In this document: positions 20,966 through 29,846 of the stretch, in pieces
How positions within the stretch are numbered: position 1 is the stretch's first letter
Layout of the letters: the number at the start of each line of letters is the position of its first letter
Origin: Calothrix anomala FACHB-343
GTDB lineage: Bacteria; Cyanobacteriota; Cyanobacteriia; Cyanobacteriales; Nostocaceae
Direction: 5' to 3'
Assembly: GCF_014696435.1 (NCBI RefSeq)
Contig: NZ_JACJQG010000015.1
Location: forward strand, 1 to 64,000
Length of the DNA stretch: 64,000 nucleotides
Made by a program: the position numbers and the translations under genes
The notes under the pieces: generated by a model
What the model was told of the DNA's origin: nothing
What the model saw: only the letters and a program-made list of their open reading frames with translations
The model's database searches: none

Positions 20966-21535
20966 TTAGCGTACTTGAACTTGATAAGTACCTTTAACTG
21001 TTTCTTTAGCTGCTACAGATGAGCCAAATTTCCAACGGATATGAGTGTAAGCGGTTGCTGGTGCTGGACGAGTTTCTTGTTTACCATTAGCAAGGGTGAC
21101 TTTGATTGTTGGTTCTTCAACAAAGCTACGTCCGCCATCAATGCTGTAGGTGATTTTTGCACCTTGTTTATCGTTGACGGTAGCAGATTTTAGTACATAC
21201 ACCATTCCTTGGGGAATTGGTTGATTGATGGTGAGGTTCTTGACGGCTTTATCGCCATTATTACCACCTGTGACTGTATAACGCAGTACATCGCCTGGTT
21301 GGACAACAACTTTACCTTGCAAAGCTTGCCATGTAACTGTTTGTTTACCTTGGCTATCTTGTTGCACTAGTTTTTTTTCTGCTTCTAAGCGCAACTGAAT
21401 TTGTGATTTTGTGGCATTTTGCGCGATCGCACTACTGGGCTGCCACAATGGTGTTAATACTAGTGAATGTGTAACAAAGGGTGCTACTGCAACGAGAGCA
21501 ACTGCGCCAATAGTAGCCAGAGAAAAACCTTTCAT
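20966..21535 (-). CDS. Small exported DUF11-like protein
   Basis: 189 aa when started at the ATG at 21535 (MKGFSLATIGAVALVAVAPF), which gives a clean signal peptide; an open frame runs upstream to 21610, but the longer N-terminus would bury the signal. One DUF11-like beta-sandwich follows (VVQPGDVLRYTVTGGNNGDK and NLTINQPIPQGM). It probably functions with the surrounding surface proteins. It begins about 90 bases after the 882-codon gene and is likely in the same transcript. Confidence 0.75.
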   Translation of the reverse strand: MKGFSLATIGAVALVAVAPFVTHSLVLTPLWQPSSAIAQNATKSQIQLRLEAEKKLVQQDSQGKQTVTWQALQGKVVVQPGDVLRYTVTGGNNGDKAVKNLTINQPIPQGMVYVLKSATVNDKQGAKITYSIDGGRSFVEEPTIKVTLANGKQETRPAPATAYTHIRWKFGSSVAAKETVKGTYQVQVR

Positions 21536-21624
21536 AGATAATACCTGCTTTAATTTCAAAAATTCTGATTTCAACTGATATATAGGTTGGGTTGATGTAA
21601 ATAAACCCAACCTACAGTTTCTTG

Positions 21625-24252
21625 TTAGTTCACCTTCCGTTGGAAAGTAAAGGTTCTTTGCACGCCAGGAGCAATTTGAACATTGATACTATTCACATAC
21701 TTGGTAACGTCAGTATCCTGTGTAGTACCTGTTTGATCTCCAGTAGAAGCAGTACCAGCCGCACCTTTGAAATAAGTAATTGTGGCGCTGGCGGGAACAG
21801 AATCAACAGCAGAACCAACAATGTTACTGGTATCAATGATTCCGTTGATATCATTATCTAAAGCCCAATTACTGTTAGTGCCTAAAATGCCACTTTCAGT
21901 AATTACCAAACTGTTGACATTGAGAACAACGTTATTACTAGATGTACCGCTCACATTATCTTCACTAGCAATATTCTTGTAACGAATTTGATACTCGATA
22001 ATGTTACCAGGCGCTGGAGTTCTGGGTACATCAGTAACACTAGTATTAGGATCGTAACCATTTGCAGCAGGTGTACTTTCAAAATCACCTTGACTAGCAC
22101 CCACCGCAGGGCCTGTTCCTTGTAAAATTCGCGAGAATTTCACCAATTTCAGGAAGCCAGTATATACACGGTCAATGGTGATATTAGTCATTTCACCAGC
22201 GTCTAAAGTTTTGTCACTATCAGCATCAACAAAGGCTGTAATGGGTACTGAGTAACCTTTTTCTGTATCTGTAGATAGTGGAGTTGTTGTTGGTAAGTCA
22301 ACAGATACAGTGTAATTAGTTATACTATTAGCAGCAACAGTCAATGTCACAGATGTACCGCTAGTTAGAGTAAAACTACCAGTACCAGAACTGTCATAAG
22401 TATATGTTGCTGTATTCGATGCATTATTAGGATCGGTAATCGTTACTGTTGTACCTGTACGTAAATCTGTGGCTGTTGCTGGTGGTGTGGGTACTAAGAC
22501 AATGGAAGCGGAAGAACTACCGCCATTCTGAACAGTGTTAGTAAAACTAACTACTGATGGATCGATAGTATTACCGGGTTTTGTATTGGCAGGAACAGCA
22601 GAAGACTTGTTGGTAAAGTCTGTATTATTATCGTTGGTAGGGCCTAAAGCTCCTGGTTGACCGTTAGGGCCATTGAGCAAGCTAGATGTATTAATTGTCA
22701 AAACATTGGCTTCACCAAGAGGCCCGCTACCATCGTTACCATTGTTAGTAGGTTCTGAGCCTGTGTTGGTTAAATCTGTAGAATCGTCGATATAACCGTC
22801 TTCTACATCACCAGCCGCTATAGTATCGGGAACACCGTCACCATTGCTATCAGTTCCCGGAAAGGTTGATGTACCAGGATTATAGTTACTGGGGTTATTG
22901 TCGCCTGATTCATCATATACTGGTAAATTATTACCATCCGTGCTACCAAACAATTGGGCGATGTTCGCAACAGTTAGAGGTGCTGTAGCCGTTGATTTAA
23001 CTTTGACTTTGATGGAGAAGCCTGTAATATCTGTTCCATTAGCTGGAAGAGAAGTAATAGCATTTGTGTTGATGAAACCTACACGGGTGACATCTGCTAC
23101 TGTATCACTAGCTTGTAACGCTCCACTATTAAAGCGTTTCCATTGGGCTGCGTTAGCATCTGTAGTTACAAGACTGGTAGTATAAACAGGTTCCCAATTT
23201 GCATTAGGTGCTGTAGGTACTGTACTTAAGTCTAATTCTGTTCCTGCAGGAATAGCATCAGAAATCAAAATTCGACTTTCCGATGGCACACTGTCTACAC
23301 TAATTGGACTTCCCTTTAATGCAGAAGGTGTAATATTCTTGCCTGTAGGATCGCTATTTTCAACTTTTAAACTCAATCCGTAGGTAATAGTGTCATCGGT
23401 GATAACACTTGGGGTACTATTGTTGCTATAGTTGGTCTGAGTTTTCTTTAAGGTTGCTAAAGCATAATTTTTAGTACCAATAGTCTCCGTTTGTTTTGCG
23501 GATGCTTCTTTTTCTCCGCCTACGGGTACGCCATCTACATCATTCGTATCGCTATCATCTAAATCTTTGGTGCTAAGTTCTTCAGCAGGTGTGCTAACAC
23601 TGGAAGGTTGGTTTTGAGTGTTAGGATCGGGTGTATTACCTAATTTTACTTCAATCGTTGTACCTGGTGTGGCAGCAGGATTAATAGTTACGGGTACACG
23701 AACTAATACAGTACCTACATCAACTGTAGTTGAGCCTATCTTTACACCTGGAGTATGAACTGGAACTGGATCATTTGTAACTGGGACACTGGTAGCGGAA
23801 ATCCAGGTTTGACCACCATCTATACTATATTCTATAGTTCCGACTGTACCTGCACCTGCTGTAGATTGTGTCAGCGTGACTGCAGTAGGAATATTAAATT
23901 TGGTAGGATCGTTACCAACGTTGATAACTGCAAATTTGTAAGTTAACACGTCACCTACTTGGGGTGACGTACCAGCGGTGCTATCTTCTATACCAGCAGG
24001 TGTCACGCTAATACCTGTAACTTCTGCTACGGTGACGGTAACAGTGTTGGATGTAGAATTTATCGGTACATTTGGATTATTAGGATCTTCGTAAGTAGCA
24101 GTCGCGGTGTTGCTGATTGACTGTCCTGCTGCGGTTCCTTCTGCTAAGACTGGCGCAACAAACTGGAAAACTCCATTGCTTAATAATGCTGTTGCAACAA
24201 GCGCGCGAGAGAAATGGGAAGAATGTTTGATAAATCTCTGTTTTTTTGGCAT
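21625..24252 (-). CDS. Exported DUF11-type surface protein, first gene of the cluster
   Basis: 875 aa from the ATG at 24252; a TTG at 24273 is also open but less likely. The signal peptide ends near FQFVAPVLAEG. The rest is a series of beta-sandwich units rich in Thr, Ser, Asn and Asp. Asp-rich stretches such as DSNGDGVPDTIAAGD and DLDDSDTNDVDG resemble calcium-binding loops of thrombospondin type 3-like repeats. The C-terminal domain (FLKLVKFSRILQGTG to FTFQRKVN) resembles the C-terminal domains of the 936-aa and 2206-aa proteins. It is the promoter-proximal gene of the cluster, after a 750-base non-coding stretch. Confidence 0.8.
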   Translation of the reverse strand: MPKKQRFIKHSSHFSRALVATALLSNGVFQFVAPVLAEGTAAGQSISNTATATYEDPNNPNVPINSTSNTVTVTVAEVTGISVTPAGIEDSTAGTSPQVGDVLTYKFAVINVGNDPTKFNIPTAVTLTQSTAGAGTVGTIEYSIDGGQTWISATSVPVTNDPVPVHTPGVKIGSTTVDVGTVLVRVPVTINPAATPGTTIEVKLGNTPDPNTQNQPSSVSTPAEELSTKDLDDSDTNDVDGVPVGGEKEASAKQTETIGTKNYALATLKKTQTNYSNNSTPSVITDDTITYGLSLKVENSDPTGKNITPSALKGSPISVDSVPSESRILISDAIPAGTELDLSTVPTAPNANWEPVYTTSLVTTDANAAQWKRFNSGALQASDTVADVTRVGFINTNAITSLPANGTDITGFSIKVKVKSTATAPLTVANIAQLFGSTDGNNLPVYDESGDNNPSNYNPGTSTFPGTDSNGDGVPDTIAAGDVEDGYIDDSTDLTNTGSEPTNNGNDGSGPLGEANVLTINTSSLLNGPNGQPGALGPTNDNNTDFTNKSSAVPANTKPGNTIDPSVVSFTNTVQNGGSSSASIVLVPTPPATATDLRTGTTVTITDPNNASNTATYTYDSSGTGSFTLTSGTSVTLTVAANSITNYTVSVDLPTTTPLSTDTEKGYSVPITAFVDADSDKTLDAGEMTNITIDRVYTGFLKLVKFSRILQGTGPAVGASQGDFESTPAANGYDPNTSVTDVPRTPAPGNIIEYQIRYKNIASEDNVSGTSSNNVVLNVNSLVITESGILGTNSNWALDNDINGIIDTSNIVGSAVDSVPASATITYFKGAAGTASTGDQTGTTQDTDVTKYVNSINVQIAPGVQRTFTFQRKVN

Positions 24253-25003
24253 GATGGAAGTGTATATATTCAATCAAAACTAGTCCTGCGATCGCACGCA
24301 GGATTTCTTTTTTGCAATGCAGTGAGAAATTGCGCAGTAAAAATAACCTAAAGCTGTTGGCTTTAGGAATGCATAATTGAGGGATTAATTATTGATTAAC
24401 CTCAAATTTTATGACAGCAGATATACACAAATATTTTGCCCATAGTCATGAGTGCTGTGTTTGGGTATATCAACAATTGCACTCATACATCACCGGAAAA
24501 TATTTGTATATTTTGTTTATGGTAACTAAAAATATACATTGTATAACTTGAATAATCTTCAGTAGAAACAATGATATTTTTTTTTGGAATAATAGAAATA
24601 CGCCAAAAGATGCTATTTCTATTGATTGAAGGCAAATTTATCTTTTATGGAGATAATTACCTTATTGATGTCATATTAAGCCGGAAAAATGAAGAAAATC
24701 TGAGTATGTTTAGTTAACAATAGCTGTAGATATTTAGTTGGAAAATTTAATAAATATAAATAAAAAATAAATATTAAATCATGAAAATGAGGAAAATCTG
24801 AAGATAGGCAAAAGTTGCGCTAAATTCGGTTATGTAACAGGTTATTGACTGCACATTATTGTGATGAGGTTTGCAGGATTACGGAAATTACGGTGAAAGA
24901 CCACAAATATGGAGGTAGAAAGGGGGATATTCTTGGTGATAATTCCTAGTCCCCCATGAAGATGCAAGTAATTCTAGATGCGATCGCTCGCTGTAACTCA
25001 AGA
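24253..25003. promoter_or_regulatory. Long AT-rich non-coding region upstream of the DUF11 cluster
   Basis: No gene is seen in 750 bases. The region must hold the promoter of the minus-strand DUF11 cluster. A hairpin CCTAAAGC...GCTTTAGG sits at 24347-24367, within the expected 5' leader. Two similar A-rich motifs (AATGAAGAAAATCTGAG near 24687 and AATGAGGAAAATCTGAAG near 24786) lie about 100 bases apart. The left boundary is the chosen start codon; no known riboswitch was recognised. Confidence 0.45.
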
Positions 25004-25699
25004 TTAAATAGGTAAGCGATTAATATCTTTATTATGGCCAATTACTACCATCGCTGTACCCCTTTCTAAGCGCTTATTCGGTTCGGGATTAATGAGAAAT
25101 TTACCATCATGACTCACAGCTAATAAATTCAACCCATAGCGATTACGCAGTTGCAATTCGGTGATAGTTTTACCATGAAATTCATCAGGAACAATCACTT
25201 CTACAATACTATTATCGGGGTCGAGGTCAAACCGCTCTAATATTGATGGTTTGGTGAGGGTGCGTGCTAAAGCACAACCTGCTTCGTATTCTGGAAATAC
25301 TACATGATCTGCTCCCACTCGTTTTAATAATTTGCGATGAACTTCACTAGAAGCTTTAGCTACGACATGGGGAACGCCGCCTTCTTTGACATTTAATGTG
25401 GTAATGATACTTTCTTGAATATAGTTACCAATAGCGACAATAACAGTATCAAATTCAAAAATTCCGGCTTCTTTGAGCGCTGCAGATTCTGTAGAATCTA
25501 GTTGTAAAGCATGACCAACTATCTGCTCTGTTAATGCTTCGGAGACGCGCTTTTCATCGACATCTGTAGCTAGGACATCGTAACCTAATCTATGCAGTGT
25601 AGAACAGACAGAGCGACCAAAACGACCTAAACCAATCACTGCAAATTGATGGTTATCTTTACGTAAACTGCGAAAAAAGCTTAATGCTGACAGGTTCAC
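25004..25699 (-). CDS. ktrA: Potassium channel regulatory subunit, KtrA/TrkA family
   Basis: 231 aa. This is the cytoplasmic RCK subunit that gates a Ktr-type potassium uptake channel. The RCK_N Rossmann domain begins FAVIGLGRFG, the GxGxxG nucleotide-binding loop, and continues through ATDVDEKRVSEAL. The RCK_C domain follows (EVIVPDEFHGKTITELQLRN). A GTG start at 25699 (VNLSALSFFRSL) is preferred because it matches the usual family N-terminus; an in-frame ATG at 25759 would add 20 residues. The membrane subunit gene lies 96-155 bases upstream in the same orientation, so the pair probably forms an operon. Confidence 0.85.
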   Translation of the reverse strand: MNLSALSFFRSLRKDNHQFAVIGLGRFGRSVCSTLHRLGYDVLATDVDEKRVSEALTEQIVGHALQLDSTESAALKEAGIFEFDTVIVAIGNYIQESIITTLNVKEGGVPHVVAKASSEVHRKLLKRVGADHVVFPEYEAGCALARTLTKPSILERFDLDPDNSIVEVIVPDEFHGKTITELQLRNRYGLNLLAVSHDGKFLINPEPNKRLERGTAMVVIGHNKDINRLPI

Positions 25700-25854
25700 A
25701 AGTTTTATCCTTAAATAGCGCTCCCTGGGTTTAGGGCAAAAAATTACACTGATAGCCAAAAATATCTGAAAAATATTTTGGTCTATCAGTGTAAATTTTA
25801 TCAGGTTATTTCTGAGGTGTTATGGGGATTTATCAATGGCGAGATTGATTTTAA

Positions 25855-27189
25855 TTATCCCACTAACAAGTTTTCTTCGGGGTAGTGAATGCGGGTAGGG
25901 CGCGGATCGCCAAGGATAGCAGACATCAACAGGAGAACGCCAACCCGGCCGACGTACATAGTAAGAATTAATATCAGTTTAGCTGCTGTGGAGACTGTTC
26001 CTGTAATTCCGGTTGACAGACCAACTGTAGCAAAGGCTGATACTACTTCAAAGAGAATTTGGATAAAATCCAATTTGGGATCGGTGAGGGAAATTAAAAC
26101 TGTAGATAAAATCACCATGCCTACAGAACCAACTAACACGCCAACAGCTTTTAAAATGAGGTTGATTGCTATTTTGCGTTCATATAACAATACCTCTTCT
26201 TTACCTTGGAGAATTGATTGAGTACAACTGGTAAGGATTCTCAATGTTGTAGTTTTTATCCCGCCACCTGTACCGCCAGGACTAGCACCAATAAACATCA
26301 ATGCAATGGTGATAAATAAACCAGCAGTGGTCATTTTACCAATATCAATTGTGTTAAATCCTGCGGTTCTTGGTGTCACAGATTGAAACCAAGCTAATAA
26401 AAACTGATCGCGTAAACTCATTCCGCCAAAGGTTTGAGGATTTCTAAACTCGATAGATAGAAAGGCGATCGTCCCAATAAACAGAAGTAATAATGTGGTG
26501 CTAGTTGCCACTTTAAAATCTAGGGATAAGATTTGACAGGCTGTTTTTTTTAAGAAGCGATCGCGTAACCACAGGTACATTTCTAAAATTACCTGATAAC
26601 CAATTCCCCCAAAGATAATTAATATGGTGACTGTGAAGACTACCAGGGCAGATGATTGATAACCAATTAAATTATCTTTGAACAGGCTAAATCCAGCATT
26701 ATTCCAAGAATTAACACTATGAAAAATTGCTAGCCACAATCCTTTATCCCAACCATAATTGGGGACAAATGCTGGTAGTAATAAAAACACTCCAGTAATT
26801 TCAAAAATTAGAGTAGTAGCAATAATTGAGCGAATTACTTGAGTGCTACCACTAATTCCCGTTCGGTCTAAGGCTTGTTGAATAGCGATTTTGTCTCGCA
26901 AGTCAAATTTGCGTCCAATCAGCAAAATCAAAAAGGTGGTGGTAGTCATGTAGCCTAAACCGCCAATCTGAACTAACATCGCTATAAAAACCTGACCCCA
27001 AAAAGAAAAATGGGTACCAGGATCGACTACCGATAAACCAGTTACACAAACTGCGGATGTTGAGGTAAATAGGGCGACAATTGGGTCATTCCACTGACCG
27101 CTAGCAGTTGAAAAAGGCAGCATCAGTAGGAGAGTTCCTACAGCGATGACAGCTAAAAAGCCTAAACAAATTGTACGGGCAACAGTCAT
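25855..27189 (-). CDS. ktrB: Potassium uptake membrane subunit, KtrB/TrkH family
   Basis: 444 aa with about ten hydrophobic segments. The four M1-P-M2 repeats of the SKT superfamily are visible, with filter-like segments TSTSAVCVTGLSV, NSWNNAGFSLF, SVTPRTAGFNT and SAFATVGLSTG; each has the conserved filter glycine. It conducts potassium, coupled to sodium in cyanobacterial Ktr systems, across the plasma membrane and is gated by the adjacent KtrA-type protein. The length is normal for KtrB. It is divergent from the tocopherol genes with 153 bases between. Confidence 0.9.
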   Translation of the reverse strand: MTVARTICLGFLAVIAVGTLLLMLPFSTASGQWNDPIVALFTSTSAVCVTGLSVVDPGTHFSFWGQVFIAMLVQIGGLGYMTTTTFLILLIGRKFDLRDKIAIQQALDRTGISGSTQVIRSIIATTLIFEITGVFLLLPAFVPNYGWDKGLWLAIFHSVNSWNNAGFSLFKDNLIGYQSSALVVFTVTILIIFGGIGYQVILEMYLWLRDRFLKKTACQILSLDFKVATSTTLLLLFIGTIAFLSIEFRNPQTFGGMSLRDQFLLAWFQSVTPRTAGFNTIDIGKMTTAGLFITIALMFIGASPGGTGGGIKTTTLRILTSCTQSILQGKEEVLLYERKIAINLILKAVGVLVGSVGMVILSTVLISLTDPKLDFIQILFEVVSAFATVGLSTGITGTVSTAAKLILILTMYVGRVGVLLLMSAILGDPRPTRIHYPEENLLVG

Positions 27190-27342
27190 ACCGGGGTAAG
27201 ATTCATAAATTTTAGTAAGGGGGTATATGCAAGGGGTTTAACCTAGCAAAAATCAAAAACACCCTTATTCAATTAAAAACACACATGGTAGCCTACGAAT
27301 ATGTTGATTTAAATTCTGTTTCGTCTTAACACTGCTTACTTC
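27190..27342. promoter_or_regulatory. Divergent intergenic region between ktrB and the tocopherol genes
   Basis: 153 bases separate the two divergent starts and must contain both promoters. No convincing -35/-10 pair or operator could be fixed by eye. Confidence 0.4.
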
Positions 27343-28185
27343 ATGAGTGCAACAATTTACCAACAAATTCAGCAGTTTTACGATTCCTCCTCCGGTCTTT
27401 GGGAAGACATTTGGGGCGAACACATGCACCACGGCTACTACGGGCCGAATGGTACGCATAAAAAAGACCGTCGTCAGGCGCAAATTGATTTAATTGAAGA
27501 ATTGCTAAATTGGGCAGAGGTAGAAACGGCGACAAACATTTTAGATGTAGGTTGTGGGATTGGTGGTAGTTCTCTATACCTGGCTGAGAAGTTTCAAGCT
27601 AGGGCTACAGGAATTACTCTCAGCCCCGTACAAGCCGCTAGAGCCACTGAACGGGCACAAGAGTTAAATTTGAGCGATCGCAGTCAGTTTCTCGTGGCTA
27701 ATGCCCTAGAAATGCCCTTTGCAGACAATAGTTTTGACTTGGTGTGGTCGTTGGAAAGTGGCGAACACATGCCGGATAAAACCAAGTTTCTGCAAGAGTG
27801 CTACCGAGTACTCAAACCGGGCGGTAAGTTAATTATGGTGACTTGGTGTCATCGCCCGATTGACAATTCGCCGTTGACTGCTGATGAACAAAAACATTTG
27901 CAGGAAATTTACCGGGTGTATTGTTTACCTTATGTAATTTCCTTACCAGAGTATAAAGCGATCGCGGATCAACTCCCCCTACAAAATATCCGCACGGCTG
28001 ATTGGTCAATGGCTGTTGCGCCATTTTGGGATTTTGTCATTGATTCGGCGTTTACTCCTCAGGCGATTTGGGGTTTATTAACTGCTGGTTGGACAACGAT
28101 TGTCGGGGCGCTGTCACTAGGTTTAATGCGTAGCGGTTATCAACGCGGGTTGATTCGGTTTGGGTTGTTGTGTGGGAATAAATAA
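27343..28185 (+). CDS. Gamma-tocopherol methyltransferase-like SAM methyltransferase
   Basis: 280 aa. A class I SAM-dependent methyltransferase with motif I ILDVGCGIGGSSLYLAEK (about residues 66-83), LEMPFADNSFDLVWSLESGEHM and CYRVLKPGGKLIMVTW. The N-terminal IQQFYDSSSGLWEDIWGEHM and HHGYYGP segments are typical of tocopherol O-methyltransferases, which methylate the ring of gamma- (and delta-) tocopherol in the last step of vitamin E synthesis. The stop codon overlaps the next start (TAATG), and the next gene is homogentisate phytyltransferase, which supports the pathway assignment. A methyltransferase acting on the phytylbenzoquinol intermediate is a less likely alternative. Confidence 0.8.
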   Translation: MSATIYQQIQQFYDSSSGLWEDIWGEHMHHGYYGPNGTHKKDRRQAQIDLIEELLNWAEVETATNILDVGCGIGGSSLYLAEKFQARATGITLSPVQAARATERAQELNLSDRSQFLVANALEMPFADNSFDLVWSLESGEHMPDKTKFLQECYRVLKPGGKLIMVTWCHRPIDNSPLTADEQKHLQEIYRVYCLPYVISLPEYKAIADQLPLQNIRTADWSMAVAPFWDFVIDSAFTPQAIWGLLTAGWTTIVGALSLGLMRSGYQRGLIRFGLLCGNK

Positions 28186-29120
28186 TGAATCTGTTTTCTG
28201 GACAAAAGGCTTTTGGGGTGTGGGGTCGCTGGCTTTATGCTTTTTGGCAGTTTTCCCGCCCACACACAATTATTGGTACCAGTTTAAGTGTCTTTGCTTT
28301 GTATTTAATTGCGATCGCTGCTGGTAATAATGGTAATTTTTCCTTCACACATATTTTCGGAGCTTGGCTGGCTTGTTTCTGTGGCAATGTTTATATTGTG
28401 GGGCTGAATCAACTGGAAGATATTGAGATTGACAAGATTAATAAGCCACATCTTCCTTTAGCTTCCGGGGCTTTTTCGATTACCCAAGGCAAATTAATTG
28501 TCGCGATTACTGGCATTTTCGCATTAGTAATTGCTTTGTTTAACGGCCCTTTTTTATTCGGAATGGTAGCGATTAGTTTAGCTATTGGTACGGCTTATTC
28601 TTTACCACCAATGCGCTTAAAACGCTTTCCTTTTTGGGCAGCTGTTTGTATTTTTTCTGTACGGGGAACGATTGTTAATTTAGGCTTGTTTTTGCATTTT
28701 AGCTGGTTGTTACAGCAAAACCAATCGATTCCCGGCACAGTCTGGGTGCTGACGGTGTTTATTTTGGTGTTTACATTTGCGATCGCTATTTTTAAAGATA
28801 TCCCCGATATGGAGGGCGATCGCTTATACAATATCACTACCTTGACTATTCAACTAGGGCCGAAAGCAGTCTTTAATTTGGCGCTTTGGGTATTGACTAC
28901 TTGCTATTTAGGGATGATTTTAGTCGGTGTGTTACGTTTAGCTGAAGTTAACCCGGTTTTCTTAGTCATTACCCATTTAGTAGTGCTGTGCTTGATGTGG
29001 GTACGCAGTTTAGCTGTAGAGGTACAAGAAAAACGAGCAATTACCCAATTCTACCAATTCATCTGGAAACTGTTTTTCATTGAGTATTTGATTTTCCCTA
29101 TCGCCTGTCTTTTGGCTTAG
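28185..29120 (+). CDS. Homogentisate phytyltransferase (UbiA family)
   Basis: 311 aa, with about eight or nine transmembrane segments. The two Asp-rich prenyl-diphosphate-binding motifs of UbiA enzymes are present: NQLEDIEIDKINKPHLPLAS (N-x3-D-x3-D, about residues 73-92) and KDIPDMEGD (about residues 205-213). It joins phytyl diphosphate to homogentisate, the committed step of tocopherol synthesis. It is translationally coupled to the upstream methyltransferase through a one-base overlap. A homogentisate solanesyl- or geranylgeranyl-transferase is a less likely alternative given the neighbour. Confidence 0.85.
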   Translation: MNLFSGQKAFGVWGRWLYAFWQFSRPHTIIGTSLSVFALYLIAIAAGNNGNFSFTHIFGAWLACFCGNVYIVGLNQLEDIEIDKINKPHLPLASGAFSITQGKLIVAITGIFALVIALFNGPFLFGMVAISLAIGTAYSLPPMRLKRFPFWAAVCIFSVRGTIVNLGLFLHFSWLLQQNQSIPGTVWVLTVFILVFTFAIAIFKDIPDMEGDRLYNITTLTIQLGPKAVFNLALWVLTTCYLGMILVGVLRLAEVNPVFLVITHLVVLCLMWVRSLAVEVQEKRAITQFYQFIWKLFFIEYLIFPIACLLA

Positions 29121-29124
29121 AAAA

Positions 29125-29592
29125 ATGCAAGAAACCTTTCACGTAACTGATGTTTTGGCAATTGTTGCAGTAGTTTCTAGTATCGCTTTCCTGATTTATT
29201 TTGCTGTCAAAACTTTGCTGACTTCTAATTTATTTCAAAAGGGTGTCAATCTTTATCAACAGCAAGATTATCAAGGTGCAGAAGCGGCTTTTCGCCAAGT
29301 TATGGCCCAGAATTCTACTAATGATATGGTACGCTTGCTGTTAGGAGATGTTTTAAGAGAGCAAGGTAACATTGCAGAAGCGAAAGCATGTTATGAAGAT
29401 GCAATTAGTCACAGTCCGAAAAATCCTCAAGGTTACTTGCGGTTAGCTAATGTGCTAATGCAACAAGAACAGCGCCAAGCAGCGATAGATAATCTGCAAC
29501 AAGCGAAAGAGTTATTACAGAAGCAGCGTCAACCAGAAAAGGCTGAAAAAATTACTCAGCTTTTAGCCAAGATGAACGCGAAATTAAAGTAA
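29125..29592 (+). CDS. Membrane-anchored TPR protein
   Basis: 155 aa. An N-terminal transmembrane helix (VLAIVAVVSSIAFLIYFAVK) is followed by about three TPR units (QQQDYQGAEAAFRQVMAQ, LREQGNIAEAKACYEDAI, MQQEQRQAAIDNLQQAK). The start lies only 4 bases after the phytyltransferase stop, so it is probably co-transcribed. TPRs mediate protein contacts; no partner can be named. Confidence 0.8.
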   Translation: MQETFHVTDVLAIVAVVSSIAFLIYFAVKTLLTSNLFQKGVNLYQQQDYQGAEAAFRQVMAQNSTNDMVRLLLGDVLREQGNIAEAKACYEDAISHSPKNPQGYLRLANVLMQQEQRQAAIDNLQQAKELLQKQRQPEKAEKITQLLAKMNAKLK

Positions 29593-29621
29593 TAATATTC
29601 GCTGATAAAAACCCGCAACTC

Positions 29622-29648
29622 GTAGGGGCGGGGTTACCCCGCCCCTAC
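29622..29648. terminator. REP-like GC hairpin
   Basis: GTAGGGGCGGGG and its inverted copy close on a very short loop. The arms match those of the REP-like palindromes at 32.9-34.5 kb. It lies 30 bases after a stop codon and may end transcription of the tocopherol-TPR unit. Confidence 0.55.
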
Positions 29649-29846
29649 AATTTGGCATAATTTATTTTTTGGAGTTCCCTTAGTATTTGTGCTAATTAAC
29701 GAATTATTGAGAATTGCTATAAAAATTAATATTTAATTAAATAAATCAAAATATCTTCTATTGATATTGTAGAAAAAATTAAATTATGAAATGATTTGCA
29801 GATTACTCAGGTCAGCTTAACTAAAGATATAGGTATATTAGCAACT

